Shown one piece after another: positions 33,927 to 46,700 of a stretch of DNA of 64,000 nt. Position 1 is the first letter of the stretch. Each line of letters starts with the position of its first letter. Source of the DNA: Moniliella sp. 'wahieum' (taxonomy: Eukaryota > Basidiomycota > Moniliellomycetes > Moniliellales > Moniliellaceae); NCBI GenBank assembly GCA_003971905.1, contig RSEE01000116.1:62001-126000 (forward strand), read 5' to 3'. A program made the position numbers and the translations under genes. Below the pieces are notes generated by a model that made no database searches, was not told the DNA's origin, and was given only the letters and a program-made list of their open reading frames with translations.

Positions 33927-34853
33927 CCGGTGCGGTGGCGGGCCCAAATTACCGTACCCCCCCTCCCCCTCTCTCTCCTTTCTCCCCCTCACTATTCCAT
34001 CAACATGTACTTTTTTCTTCTTCTGTTTGCGGCCTGTCGGCCCTTCTCTCCCACCCACTCGGTAATGGTAACCTGCCTCTTCCCTCTCTCCTCGCCACCA
34101 ACCTACTTGGTGTGTTCGTGTGGTGGACCGACGGGAGCTATGAATAGACTCGGACATGGGCCAGTAGCCCCCCCCCCCCCCCCTGCAAGCGACAAACGCA
34201 CATCCAGACCAGATAAGACTCCTGCGTGCCATGCCATCCCCCAGCTTTTGCTAGGTATACTGGGACCTATGGCACCTACACCTCGAGCGTTGATGGGGAG
34301 CGTGCTTCGACGAACGCTCGTTTCACGTTATGTTGGGAGGAGGGGGACGGGGAGGGAGGCCCAGAGAGGCACATATGAACCTGGCTCTCTAGCTTGCCAT
34401 ATGACATGATGGCATGTGACGCGTGAGGGGGAGCGTTCTCAGAGGATCGGAATGCGAGGTAGGAATTCATTCGCTTGCCGGGCCGGTGCCGGTGCGGAGG
34501 ACCGAATCGAATTGGCGTATTGCGGGTGCAGCTCGGCCCGTGCGATGTGGATCACCATGAAACTGGCCTGGGAGAGCCGGCCCATGTTGCGACTGGTGAG
34601 GCCTGAGAATGATCGATGATCAATGGAACAGGCCAAGCAGATGGCTCGGAGCGGAAACGACGGCTTGGCGTGCCCTCTTGTCCGTGCCGGGGTAACAACA
34701 ACATGGGATGGACGCGGGGGGGGGGGGGGGGGGGGTAAGTAGAAGAAAAGGAGAACAAGGTGGAGGAGTCAGAAACCAGCCCAAGCCCAAGCCCAAGCCC
34801 AAGCCCAAGCCCAAAGCCCAAGACCAAGCCCGAGTCTGAGCAAGATGTTTCTT
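33927..34853. other. Convergent intergenic region with mononucleotide tracts
   Basis: This is the space between the 3' ends of GUA1 (+) and CSN1 (-). It contains a 16-bp C-run (34168-34183), a 20-bp G-run (34716-34735) and a (CCCAAG)n repeat next to the CSN1 stop. No gene is seen. Confidence 0.7.
34776..34836 (-). repeat. (TTGGGC)n repeat just after the CSN1 stop
   Basis: Read with the CSN1 gene, about seven TTGGGC hexamers start some 20-30 bp after the TGA, preceded by degenerate GGGCTTGGTC units. It would form the start of the CSN1 3' UTR. Confidence 0.8.
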
Positions 34854-36841
34854 TCAAAAGCTGGTCAAAATCAGATCGTTCTCGAGCATCGCCTGCCCCA
34901 GCAACATGGCCTTCTGGGTCTGGGCACGTTCCTTGCTAAATTCGAGCACTTGCTGGTAGATCTGGGTGCGCTCATCGGGCGCTTGGATGGAAAATGTCTG
35001 GCGGAGCGAAACACAAAAAAAAAAGAACGAAAGGTGCATGCGTCAGTACAGTTTCCTTTTTTTGTGTGAGGTGTGTGACATGTGAGGTGAGAGTGGGGTG
35101 TGTGTTGCGGGGAGGGGGGTCACCGATCAGGGTGGCAAAAAAGGGGGGAAGGTACGCACGCGATTCACCATGTCGATGCGGACTTTGACTTGGTCCTTTT
35201 CCCACAGATCCTTGACCTTGTCCAGGACGAGCGCGGCGGGGAGGGACAAGGTGGTGGCCATATCGTCGATACGAACAAAGTTGTAAGACTGGAGCAAGTC
35301 GCGCACTGACTGGGTCACAATCACATCGGAGATGGCCGCAAACAAATGGGCGTGGCCCAGGTGGAGGTCGAGGGTTAAACGGGACGTGTCGGGGCTAGTG
35401 GCGTCACCGAGGATGGCACGGATAGGAGCAAACTCCCCTCGTAGTACTTCCACAACAAGTCGCGTGCATGTGGGTTGTACTCCAACAGACCTGTGATACC
35501 TTGTCCCGTCGCCGTGCCGCCTTCGGCATTGTTAGCGGCCGCACTGGCCACTTGGGTCGCCGCTTCCGACTGCGGTCCTTCGCGGCCCAGCAGGCGCAGC
35601 CCAATTTCTTTCCGCGACAACGCCACCACCGCACACAGCGACGCGTACATCGCCACACAGGCAGGGGACGACATGTAGTTCCAATACGCTGCCGAGCCGG
35701 ATCGACGCGGCTGAAATAGAGAGCGCAGCGAGGTACCGGCGCAAGCCCAACGTCGCAATCCCTCGTAGAACATTCAACTTGTCCCGGAACAAGCGCAGTT
35801 GTCGTGTCACCTGCGCTTTCTTTCCGGCTACCGCAGCGCTCGGTCCGCCATCGGCCGCCGCACCATGCGCTTGGTTGAAGCCGGTGCGACGGGGGAACGC
35901 ATCTTCCTCCTCTCCGGTCATCGCGGAACCACCAGCACGATAAAGATTCGCCAGCGCATTGTTCCCGCCCGCTGATGAGGTTGATGCCGAGGGGCGGTGA
36001 GCAGGGACCGTTTGTACCCCATCCCTCCGTTGCGGGTGAGACCGAGCGAAAGCGCCGCCCGAGCTTCGTCCAACTTGGTCTCGTCCGACTTGGTTACTGC
36101 CTCGGCTAAGCCAGCCACAATGCCCTCGGCCCGATCGACCAAGGTGAGGATCGTGCCGTACGCGAGCTCGTCCAGGGCTACCTCAGCCAAGCCCATGGTC
36201 GTCTCGAGCGTCTGCGCGACAGACGAGGCAAATTCGCGCGCCTCTTGGTACTGCACCTGCGCCGCACGGTTTTGCCCCGTGGCGCGGTAAAATTCAGCGA
36301 GATCCAAGTGGGCAATCTGGGAACAAACACACACACAAAATGATAGCGGAGGTGAGCACGAGGGTCGGTTCACAGAGCAGTACAATTGCATCGCATCGCA
36401 TCTCGGCAAGGCACGTACCCGGAGACTCTCCTTGATGCCATTGAAGCGAGCCTGGTTGAGCGCATGGGTCAGGTGGTCGGCATCGCGCTTGTTCTGCTCG
36501 ACGGTTGCGTCGATCCAAGCCTGGTCTGGGGCGAAGGCGGGTGCGTGGGGCGTGGTGGCGCGCAAGCGAGCCACTTTTTGGTACAGTGCCGCATTGGACG
36601 TTTGGCGGAGGAGGTCGAGTGCCGCTTCGCTGCAGGGCGCGCGTAACGATGGCACGCGCCTGGCGAGCTGAATAAGACGGGCCACCTTCGTCGCGCCCTG
36701 GTACGCGTCCATGTGGGTGTGCCAGTCCCACTCGCGTTCGTCGAGCGGCACGGCGGGCTGGAGGAGCAGGTCCAGGTCCGGGTCTACGTCGGTGTTAGGG
36801 TCGAGGGCCGGGTCGAGGTCGAGGCGCTCGGCACTGGCCAT
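34854..36841 (-). CDS. CSN1: COP9 signalosome subunit 1
   Basis: CSN1 is a PCI-domain scaffold subunit of the nuclear/cytosolic complex that removes NEDD8/Rub1 from cullins. Exon 1 (36841-36419) contains MDAYQGATKVARLIQLARRV and ends in NGIKESLR. A 102-bp intron (donor GTACGT, acceptor CAG) joins IAHLDLAEFYRATGQNRAAQ, the Rpn7/CSN1 helical block. Next come ARAALSLGLTRNGGMGYKRS, an acidic/Gly-rich insert of about 55 residues (from GGNNALANLYRAGGS), RDKLNVLRGIATLGLRRY, and the PCI part CVAMYASLCAVVALSRKEIG. It continues with RDLLQSYNFVRIDDMATTLS and VRIDMVN. A last intron (35159-34998, T-rich acceptor) leads to TFSIQAPDERTQIYQQVLEF and the TGA at 34854. Frame changes fall near 35990, 35725 and 35430. 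Confidence 0.88.
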
Positions 36842-37226
36842 CGCCGCGTCGGCCGCGCCGACGTCGGGCAGGGGGAGGCGCGGCCAGGCGGGCTGAGCGG
36901 CGAGGCGGCGCGGCTGGGCGCGTCGGGCGTGCTGGGCGTCGAGTCGGACGGCATTGGCGGCGGCGGTGAGCGTACGCCCGCTGGCCCGAGCGGGTGGCTA
37001 AGGCTAAGGCTAAAGTGCAACGCCTAACGACCGCCTGGCGCCTGCTGAGCTAAGCACCGCACTAGGGTTGCCCTTTGCCTGCCCTCATTAATCATTGCTT
37101 CTACAAGACAATTAAGGTACTACCTCCAGAGCCCCACAGGAAATATTGGTAAGTCGCATTGCATAGAGCGGGCACACCCGCGATGAAAGACAGTCGTGAT
37201 TGGGAGGGGGGGGAGAAAAGGGCTGA
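36842..37226. other. Spacer upstream of CSN1, with a GGCTAA repeat
   Basis: This space lies between two minus-strand genes. A (GGCTAA)3 run lies at 36996-37014, about 155 bp before the CSN1 ATG. No gene is seen. Confidence 0.6.
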
Positions 37227-39092
37227 TTAGTGCAACGCCGTCTTGACGTCCAACTCCTCCCACGCCGGATCGTAGTTGCTGGTAAACACGAGCGGCAGCA
37301 GCAGGTAGCACACCAGCACCGCCACCGACCCGCCCAGCAAAGAGCGTGCCATGGTAATGTGCGTGGGCGTGGCAAACTTGTGCTGGCCCGTGCTGGGCGG
37401 CAGTGGTGGCCGGTCGCCCGGGTTGGTGGTGTTGGTGAGCCAGGGGTTGCGCTGGTTAAAGCCGTCGTAAAACAGACGCTGCAGCGACGAGTTGGCCGTG
37501 TACATGGCAAAGTCCATGTGGGTCGTGTTGGCGACGAAGTCGGCAGTGTGGTTGGCCGGCCATTGGCCCCCAAAGTCATTGGCCAGCGACTGGACAAAGT
37601 TGGCACCGCGGTCCAGATGGTTGGAGCCTTGCCACTGCGCCGCTGGCGCCGTGGTACCCGTACCAATGTCAAACAACGCCAATGCATACGACACGGTGCG
37701 GTTCCGGTACCGCTCCACCACTTCCAGTCCATTGTCGTGCATGGCATCCTTGCGTGCATACGAAGGCAGTTTGCTCGTGTTTTGGTGGATGCCGTACGGC
37801 CACGTGTCGTACGTTGCCTGGCTCGTCGTTGGTGTAGGGCCGTTTGGGCGAGAGCCAGCCCCAAGAACCTGGGTTGGCCACCCAATAGCGCACATTGCTA
37901 TCGTAGTACTTGGTCTTTTCAGCAGCGCGTACCTCTGTGCTCCCTGCCCGCCCAACGAGTGGCCCGCCACAACCACTTGGTTCAGGTTGGGGAAGGTGGA
38001 ATTGTCAAAGAGCGCGTCGAGGATGGCGTCGAGCGCCGAGTAGGCACTGATCTTGTGCTTCATCACGGGGTTGTGCGCCACAGCCCATTTGCCACAACGA
38101 CTTTTCAAAGCACAGCCAGCTGCTCAGACACGAACCGGCATTCATGTCGTCCATGTTGAGGAATGCAGGCGCAATGATGCCGACGGAATCGTTGGTGATG
38201 CCCCACTGGTTAAACGGAGGGAAGTTCTGGGTCGTGACGATGGTCCGGGCGTGTCCATGTAGGTGGCATACTTCCACACGTCGCGCGGCTTGCCTTGGAG
38301 CACAATGACAAACCGCTTGACCTTGGTCGGGTCGGTGTAGGACTGGTAAAAGGGCATGATGCCCGACTCGTTGTGGTACTTGTTCCACACCACCAAGCTG
38401 GTATTGGTGGTAAAGTTGGGCAGGTTGGGCAGCGTTTGCCAGCCCGTATCTTGGCTGCCGCCTACCTGGGCATTGACGGGGTTGGGCAGGTAGGCATTCC
38501 ACCAGTACTGGATGCCATCGTCCCGCACGCTTTGGCCAGGCACATTGGCCAAGTTGCCATGGGCGTCGTTTTTGACGCCGGGCAGGTTGTCGGCCAGCTG
38601 GGCCGCGGCCGCATACTTTTGGGCGGCAGCGTCGGCGAGGATGGGGGCCTGCTGGGCATCCGAGGGCGGGAAGCCGGCCAATTCGGGGTCGGTGGTGGCC
38701 GAGGGGAGGGGGCGGGGGGGGGGCGGGGGGGCGGGGGGGCGGAGGAGGAGGAGGAGGGGGGCAGGAGGTGGCGGGGACCAGGGGACGAGGACGGGGCCGG
38801 GGCCGGGGCCCAGGTGGACGAGGACGGGGCCGGGGGGCGGACCCAGGCGGAAGAAGAGGCCGGGGAGCTGCCGCTGCCGCCGTCGCCACCACTGCCGGAG
38901 CCGGAGCCCGAGTCAGAGCCCGAGTCGGAGCCTGAGCCCGAGTCGGAGCCGGAGCCAGCGGCCTGGCGCCTGGAGGCGGGAGGATGCGGAAGGAGCTGGG
39001 ATAACGAGCGTGGACCGAGGCGACGGCGAGGGTGGCCAGGGCGGTGAGCGCGAGCAGACGCGCAGGGCGCCGGCCGGCAGACACGCATGGAG
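37227..39092 (-). CDS. Membrane-anchored alpha/beta hydrolase
   Basis: Probable secretory-pathway esterase-like enzyme. The N-terminus (ATG at about 39092; one frame change) gives a signal-peptide-like RLLALTALATLAVASVHA. A Gly/Ser/Asp stalk (GSGSDSGSGSDSGSDSGSGS) and a Pro-rich stretch follow. The globular part has YWWNAYLPNPVNAQVGGSQD, VKRFVIVLQGKPRDVWKYAT, FPPFNQWGITNDSVGIIAPA, and the nucleophile elbow VVVAGHSLGGQGAQRYAL. Later segments are VRYWVANPGSWGWLSPKRPY, HDNGLEVVERYRNRTVSYAL and ALFDIGTGTTAPAAQWQGSN, plus several N-glycosylation sequons (NTS, NRT, NHT, NTT, NSS). A C-terminal hydrophobic segment (LLGGSVAVLVCYLLLPLVF) precedes the short acidic tail ending at 37227. The acid and His of the triad cannot be fixed by eye. 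Frame changes occur near 38250, 38100 and 37900. Confidence 0.7.
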
Positions 39093-39903
39093 GTGGCGCT
39101 GGGGGGGGAAGCCGCTGGCGATGGCGCGCGGTGGGGTGGGTGCGGCCTGGGTCCACTTGCACATGCGCCGCCTGCGGTGCTGAGCGCTGCACTCAGGCTA
39201 AGCGCTAACCAACACGCCCACACGAGGGCTGCCGGGCGGGGGGCAGCTTGTGCACAGTGGCCTGCTGCTGCCTGCATCCGGTGGGCGCGGGGCCAGTGTG
39301 TGGGCCTGCCCTGGCGGCCGAACATCGCGGCGGCCGGGCAGGCACCACACCGCACCTGCCGCGCGGCACGCAGCGCACAGCCCCTGTGCGGGCCGGCCAC
39401 GCACCCGCCGACGCAGCCAAGACGGCACAGACGGCCGCCGCGGTCGATCCAGGCGGCAGACGCGGGGCGTGGTGCCTGCCGGGTGCGGGCACTGGGCGGC
39501 TGCGGAGTGGTGCGTCTTGGCCGGCGCAGGGGGGGTGCTTGGCATTGGCCTGGGCGCGTGCCTGGCGCAGTGTGTGCATTGCATAGTGCAGCCTGCATTG
39601 CATGTTGCATTGCATATTGCATGGCATCCGCCCCGCTGCCCCCCGCCCAGCTGTCGTCTTTCCCCGCCCCACCGGCCATCCGCAGTATGCCCCGCCCCAC
39701 GGCGCCTGTCGTCTGCCGCACATCACACGCCGCATGTCACCCATGTCACATGTGATGTGCAAATCCCCTTCCCGAGGCAGGCGCACCAACCCTACCTCTG
39801 CCACGTCATCGCTCCTTCTGGTGTGGGCGTGCATTCCGCCCCACGCGTTCCGCCGCAGGCCTGCTCGCTTCCCGCCGCCGCCGCTCGCTCCCCACCCCCA
39901 ACC
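39093..39903. other. Divergent promoter region, hydrolase/prefoldin
   Basis: Very GC-rich up to about 39540, then a run of TTGCATTGCATGTTGCATTG type (39575-39625). A TAAGCGCTAACC motif lies near 39200. No gene is supported on either strand. Confidence 0.6.
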
Positions 39904-40387
39904 ATGGCCGCCCTCCCGCCCGGCGCCACCGCCGCGCAGGAAAAGCTGGTCGAGCTGAGCCGCGAGTTCAAGAAACAGCAGGCTGGTGCGTGCTTTGCCC
40001 GGCGTGCGTCTGCCCCCCGCGCGCCCTCGACTGACCTTGATGCCTGACGCAGAGCTCGCGGTCCTCATCGATGCCCGCCAGCGGCTCGAGATGCAGGCCA
40101 CCGAGAACGAAGGCGTCGAGACCCAGCTGCGCGCCCTCGCCGAGCACGACGTGGTGTACAAGCGCCTGGGCCCGGCGCCGCCCACCCCGGCCGACGAGGC
40201 ACGCGACATGTGGCGAGCGCCTGGGCCTGATCCGCAGCGAGCTGGAACGCACCGAGGCAAGATCGCCGCCGGGGACAAGGCACTGGCCGCGCAGCAGACG
40301 GCGATTGCCACGGTGCAGCAGCAGGTGATTGCGGCGCTGACGGACGAGGGGAGGTGTTGCCCGCGGGGCGTAGGCGGCGGCGAGTGA
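39904..40387 (+). CDS. YKE2: Prefoldin subunit 6
   Basis: A beta-type prefoldin subunit of the hexameric cytosolic chaperone that hands actin and tubulin to CCT. Exon 1 (39904-39985) encodes MAALPPGATAAQEKLVELSR and then EFKKQQA. A 67-bp intron (donor GTGCGT, acceptor CAG at 40052) joins ELAVLIDARQRLEMQATENE. Next are GVETQLRALAEHDVVYKRLG and, after a pair of compensating shifts near 40205 and 40260, RLGLIRSELERTE and KIAAGDKALAAQQTAIATVQ. The layout is helix, short hairpin, helix, as in the family; the length of about 125-140 residues also fits. The exact C-terminus (stop at 40387) may be affected by a further indel. Confidence 0.85.
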
Positions 40388-40784
40388 TGCTATGAGGATG
40401 CAGACGCGTGTGCGTATGCGTGTGTTTGGCTGGCTGGAAAAGGTAGGCATGGGGGACGGGAGATAGAGGGTGGTGAGCATGGGCATGGGCAGGACATGGG
40501 CATGGGAATGGACATGGCGATGGCGATGACGATGGACACGGACATGCCCATGGAATGGCGCCCTTAGTATGGCAGACGACAGGCAGTGGTTTGGGCTGCG
40601 CTGTGCTCTGGGCCGCTCGGCCCGGAGCAGGGCAGTGTGCTGGGGGCGGCACGGGGCCAGTGTGGCGGCTGGACAATGTGGCGCGCATCAGCCTCTGCGC
40701 GCATTCGCATTCACCCCGCCAGCCAGCAGCCCTGCGCGCCACCACCACCACCACCACCACCACCACCACCACCACCATAACCAT
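40388..40784. other. Spacer between prefoldin and DOCK genes
   Basis: It contains ATGGGCATGG/GATGGCGATGG repeats (about 40480-40550) and, just before the DOCK ATG, a (CAC)n run. Both genes are on the plus strand. Confidence 0.6.
40739..40777. repeat. (CAC)n microsatellite in the DOCK 5' leader
   Basis: About 13 CAC trinucleotides without interruption end 8 bp before the ATG at 40785. Confidence 0.85.
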
Positions 40785-43700
40785 GCCTGCTGGCGCTCCC
40801 GGTGCCGCCTGGACCCCCTCGGCGCAGGCGGCGTGCGCGGCGTCGGCGTGCTCGCCTACGCGCCTGGCCCCGACGCCCCGCCCACGCCGCCCTGCAGGTC
40901 GGCGACGAGGTGTACGCCATCGAGTCCCACCCGGCCGGCTGGCTGCGCGCCTTTGTCGCCCTGCCCCCCGCCGCCACCGCCACCGCCGCCTCACGCCCCG
41001 CCCCAGTCGTCCTCGGCGTCCTGCCGGCCTCCACGTCCACCTCCGCCCGGCCTCCGCCCCCGCCGCCCCGCGCGCCCACGCCGTCGCTCCCGCTCGCGCT
41101 GCCCCTGCCCACGCTCGGCGCCTCCGACGCGACAGCCGCCAGGAGCCCCTGGTCGACGAGATCGCGGCCCGCGTGCGCGATGGCGCTCCTTCTCTACGCC
41201 TACATGGACGCCCGCGAGTACTCCCTCTTCACCACCGTCAACACCCACATCACTGCACTCCTTCATATCCGCCGCCAGCTGCTCGCCCACACCCTCGCTC
41301 CCCACGAGCTCGCTCCTCGCGCCGCACCGCTGTCTGGCGTCTGGTGCGTGCCAACATGGCCCAAGCACTCGATGTGATTGCGCGCCATCCGGCCACCGGC
41401 CAGCTCATTGATGTTGCCCGGCAAGCACAGCCGCCCCCGCCCCCGCGCCTCTTGGCCCGTTCTCCCCATTCGGCTGGTAGCATTGCTTCTCCAGCCGCCG
41501 AGCCGGACGCTGCCTCGGTCGCTGCTGCTGCCGTGCCCTCTTACATCTCTGGCGTCCGACTCTTCTCGCTCAAGCCGCCCTTGCCTATGCCGATCAAGAC
41601 GAGGCTGGCGCGGCCGAATCGGTGGAACTGCTCGAAGCCTCCGCCCTCCTCCTGGTGGCGGCGGTGCCTTTGGCTCTGCCCCGCAGGGCACGCCTGGATA
41701 TGCATCCGCACTTAGCCCCTGGACCAGCCCGCCGACGACGGCAGCTTCGGCGGCTGCGTCCACCACGCTTCCTCCCCTCCCGTTCCATCTCCATGGCCGC
41801 TGGACGAGGTATGGGAAGCCATCGAAACTCACTCGTCCCCGTTTCTCGTCCCTCTGGCCTGCTCCCTTCGAGCTCGGCACCCACAGCCTCTACGCCCAGC
41901 AGCACGGGCCCCCTAGCCGGCGGCTCCGTCTCGGTGGTGCAGCGAACCCAGCGACGGCGGGTGCTGCGTCGGATTCAGGATCCGCCTCCTCGGCCCAGGC
42001 GCAGTATTTCCATGTTTACATGGACGTTCGCACTTTTCGGCCTCGCTTGCGGCCCCCGGCGAACTGGTCGAGCTGTACTTTAGTTGTACAACCGCGCCGA
42101 GGCACCTTTTTGACGGAGGAATACGTCATCATCCTCGACCACACTGGCGTGCCTCTAACGTCGCCTCTGACGGCAAACGACTCAGTTCACCACGACGGCG
42201 GCCATGCGCCCCCGCCGAGTCTGGCCCCGGGTGGGTCGGGCGGTGGGATGAAGGTTCTGTTTACCGATCTCAGTCCCAACGATCTGTCGGATCTCAACTT
42301 GGTCTGTCGCATCGTTCGCTGTGGTGCTCTGCGCAACTCGCCCGGAGACGTCCGCACGCCTCTCACTGGTGCGTCATCGACACATCGTCCCCCCACTCGC
42401 ACCATTCCTTGTTGGGCGGGACGTCGGGCGAAGCTTCTGCCCACCCTACCGTGGCAGAACAGCGTGCCCGCTTGACCACATGACTGCACCCAACGTCTTC
42501 CGTCGGCCCTTTGGTGCTGCAGTGCTCGAGTTGGGTCCTACCATCAATTCTCTCTCGACGCTAGCACCTCGTCCCCCTTGCGGGACCATACCATGCCGAT
42601 CTTGTGCCCCGCGCACGAGTCGGGCTTTGCCCACTTGCACAAGGACATCATCGCTTCTCGCACCAAGTTGCTCGAGAGCTCCTCGCGCGCCGACAATGTG
42701 CAAGTCCAGATCAAAGTCCTGTATGGGGACGTGCCCTCTCTCGTCCGCTCTCACTCGGCCCTCCTGGCGGATGCGACCCGTGCTGCGCGTCTGGGCTTCC
42801 CTGACGTCGTCTTCCCGGGCGACCAGCGCAACGAAGCGTACCTTACGCTCTGTGCGGGCGAGTTTGCCGCTGCGTTGAGCGCCTCGGGCGGCATGACTTC
42901 GCTTCCTACGCGCAACATTCAGGTCTCGTGGAAGTGCGGGACCGGGTAGGAAAGCGGATTGAGGGTGCCATCTCTCGCGGCGCAGGCGCACCCGCCGTCT
43001 CGATCTACGATTCGCTCGTGCTCCCTTCCAATGGCGCTCCCGTCTGGGACGAGCTGGTCAAGCTGGACTTGCCCGACGACCGTATGGAGCAGTGCCATCT
43101 ATTCTTTACCGTGCGCAACCGGTCGCCTGGCCATGAGAGAGCAAGGAGGAGGACGCAATTGCGTATGGGTTCCTTCCGCTCTTTGAAAAGTCCAAAGCGT
43201 TCATTGCCGATGGCGCACCATCTCACCCTCTTCCGTTCTACCCGGCACGGCGCCTCGCTCAGCCCCGAACTCTACTTCCACGTCACGCCAGTCTTGCCAC
43301 CTGCGCTCCTGCCCCCGGGTACGGCTCCCGTCGGCGCGGCTGGACCCACCTCGGCGCCAGCGACCACAGACCTCGTCCGCCGCACATCCAATCCGTCCTT
43401 GTGCCCCTCGCTGCCGCCGGGCCCCACCCTCGCTCCCACCCGTCCGAGACGGAAGCCGGGGTGGTGGTGGGCGACCGCGACACGCTCGTGGTCAAAACGT
43501 TCCTTGTCTCCACACGCTACACGCAAAACGAGTGGGTGCTCAAGCTGATTCATTGGAACACGGAGCTGGACAATACCCAAGTCGAAGCACAGCTGCGGCA
43601 AGTGTTGCCCAATTTGCGTTTGTGGGCGAAGTGGAATTGTCAAGTTTTTACGAGACATTTTCGATGCGTTGTTTGCCATCCTTGTGTCCTCGTTGAACGT

Positions 43701-46700
43701 CGGCGGTGGCTTTGATCCCATCCTGTTTAATGCGCTGGTTACCGTGCTGGGTATCGTACAGGACCGAAGGGTACGTTCTTGCATTGTTGACCTTACTGTT
43801 TGCCATTCGCTCCCCCCCCCCCCCGCCGCCATCGCGCGGATGAGACGGTACTGATTTCTGTTCTTTTTTTGGTTTTTTGCCCACAGTTTATGAACTTTCG
43901 TGCTACGCTCGACGTGTATGTCGAACAGCACTTCCGCTTCACCAACGTGCATGTGCGCCTTATTAGCTCGCTGCTCGCTTGCTCCATGACCCTGGGCAAG
44001 CCGCCACGTCAAAGGACTTGCGGGCGTCAATCAAGGTGTGGCCCTACCTGTTCCGGTTCATTGTCCAGTCGCGTGAGAACCAAAAAGTGTCCGCCTCCTG
44101 TCAGATTGGCGCTGGCGCCGTCAACGAACACCTCGAGGCCAACTTTAAGCACGACCTCCGCCAGGTGCTCACCGGCATCAACCGTCTCATGTCGACGACC
44201 AAGCCGACGGCCATTATTGGTACCCAGACATTAGCCTTGCAACACTTTGCTGGCTCGTACCCTGATCTCCTCCGCGTTTTACCCTTGACGAGATGGTCCA
44301 GATCGCCACGTCGTTCACCGACGCAGCGTTCATAACCAAGGGCAAGATGGCGATCTGGAAGCTGCTCCACATTCTCCAGTTGGTCTCTGGGGTGCTCTTT
44401 GACCACCCCGTCTCACGAGCCGCGTTGATCCCCTCTGTCGTACGTGGATTCCCCTCATTTGGGCACGTTTGAGCCCCCTCCACCGGGCGGGCCTGAGACG
44501 GAGCAGACCCAGGCGGCTTGCGACGGTGCGCGCGTGATTTGGCTCGAATCCGCCACACTCGCCGTCAGCGTCTTGGCTGTCATCTCGACCGTCTTCATGT
44601 CCAGATCGCATCTCTGCGCGCCGAGCCTTCCGAGTCGGCGCACAGCCACTTGCCTTCGGCACCTACCTCGGCTTCGGCCGTGGCAGAGTTACGGCAGGAA
44701 CTGGATAACATTGATTACCTCTTGTCGTCGTTACCGCCGTTACTGCAGACGTACCAGGAGTTGGCTTCACCCGACACGGCACGCACGTTTGAGCGGCACC
44801 GAACGCCGAGCACCGTACCTTCCTCCACGCCGATCATCTTCCTTCTTCCTACCCCTTTGCCCTGGTGGCCCGCCTGCCCATCGTGCAGCACGTCCCTTCG
44901 GCCGCACGCGCCGCGCACCGCCACCGCTCCACCTCCATCGCCTCGGCGCGCGACATGCGCGACGAGCTGGCGCCTGCCCAGCCCTACCTCAATTGCGGCT
45001 TGGGCTCCATGGCAGCCGTGATGAACGTGCTGTTGGTCCTGAGCCCAACGCGGCACATTGCCCAGTTCTTGGAAGAACAGTGGACGTCTCGGGCGCCGGC
45101 AGTAACGATGCTGATCAAAGAGTACTGTGCGGTAGCCCACTCGTTGCTGTCGCACCAGGCTTCCCTTCCACGTGGCTCAACGTGACCATCTTGACGCACC
45201 AGATGGTGTTGAAGATGCTTGGCCCGCTGTCGGAACTGTTGTTGGATCGGTTTGTGCCCTTGCCACCGCACGGAAAGCCTGAGGAGTTTGATGCGTCGCT
45301 CTGGTCGGCGGTGCTTTCGCTGCTGATGAAACTGTTGGCGTCGCCGTTGTTGGCCCGGAACGGTTCGCACCCCAGCGACGCCGCGTCATCATCCAGTTGG
45401 CAGGCGACCTGCGCACAAGGTGGGGCTCTCCTGTTCCGTCTGTGGAATGCGCTGGCTGCTTCGCCGTCCCCGCCGACGCTCGGGTCGGGATCAGCTTTGC
45501 GCGACGCTGCCCACCTTCGCGCACGCAGGACGAAACGTGGCAACGGGCGGATTCCAAGTGCAGTTCATTCCTTCCCTCGTCGAGCCCGTGGTGGAACTGT
45601 GCTTGTCGGCGCACGACGCGTTACGGACGTGCGCGGTGCGCATCTTGGCCACCATGATCACGTCCCAATGGCACTTTGAAGGGTCGTTCAGTGTGATTGT
45701 GGACCCCGTGATCGACAAGCTGGATGCCGTGTTCATGTCGGCTTCGGCGCCGCCGCTGGCGGAAGAAGAGGATGCGACGGACCTCGTGCCGTTCCTCGCG
45801 GAACTGCGCACGCTGTTTGATGGCGGCGAGGTGGATCCGGCGTTGCGCCAAGCAGTGCAGGAATCGCTCACGTCCGTGACCCAGTTTGTTGCGCTGATGG
45901 TTGCCGTGCGTGCTGTGCCGCCCGGCCCGGGGTTCGAGGACGAGCACATTGCGCCATGTTCAACTTGCTTGGCTTTTTGGAGCGGGCCAAGCGCCCTGCG
46001 GCCTTTGCCACGCACGTGCTCCACCTCGTCAACCTCCATCTCGCGCGCCAGTCCTGGACCGAGGCGGCGCTGACGCTCAAGCTGTATGCGGACCAATTGG
46101 AATGGTCGCCGAGCGTGCCCGTTGCCGCTGCGCCCGAGCTGGGGCTGCCGGCGCAGACCAGCTTTGCACGCAAAGAGACGCTGTGCTCTCATTCTCGACT
46201 ACCTCAACCGTGCCCAGGCATGGGAAATCGCCACGGACATTTGTCGCGAGCTGGCGGCGCAGTACGAGTACACATCGATCAACTATGCACGTCTGTCGGG
46301 TCTGCTGGTGTACCAAGCCGGTCTGTTCACCCGCATCGCCACGGCCGAACGCTCGTTCCCATCGTACTTTTTGGTGGGCTACGTGGGTGCCTCGTGGCCC
46401 ATGTCGCTCCGCGGCCAGTTCTTCGTGTACCGCGGCGGCACGGGAGCGGGCGCATGGGACACCCTGCCCTCCTTTAGCGAGGCCATGCAACAGGCCCATC
46501 CGCGCGTACTGTGGTGCGCACCGCCGATCCTTTTGCCCCCGTGCGTACGAGCGACGAGCGGACGCTGCTCATCACCACGCTCGAACCCGAACCGGATCGG
46601 TCCCAGCCCATGTTTACCTCGGCCGAGGCACCGGCGCTGGCGCGTGCCTACCGCGAACATTCCGCTACCGACACGTTCTCCTTTACCCCGTCCCCTGCGT

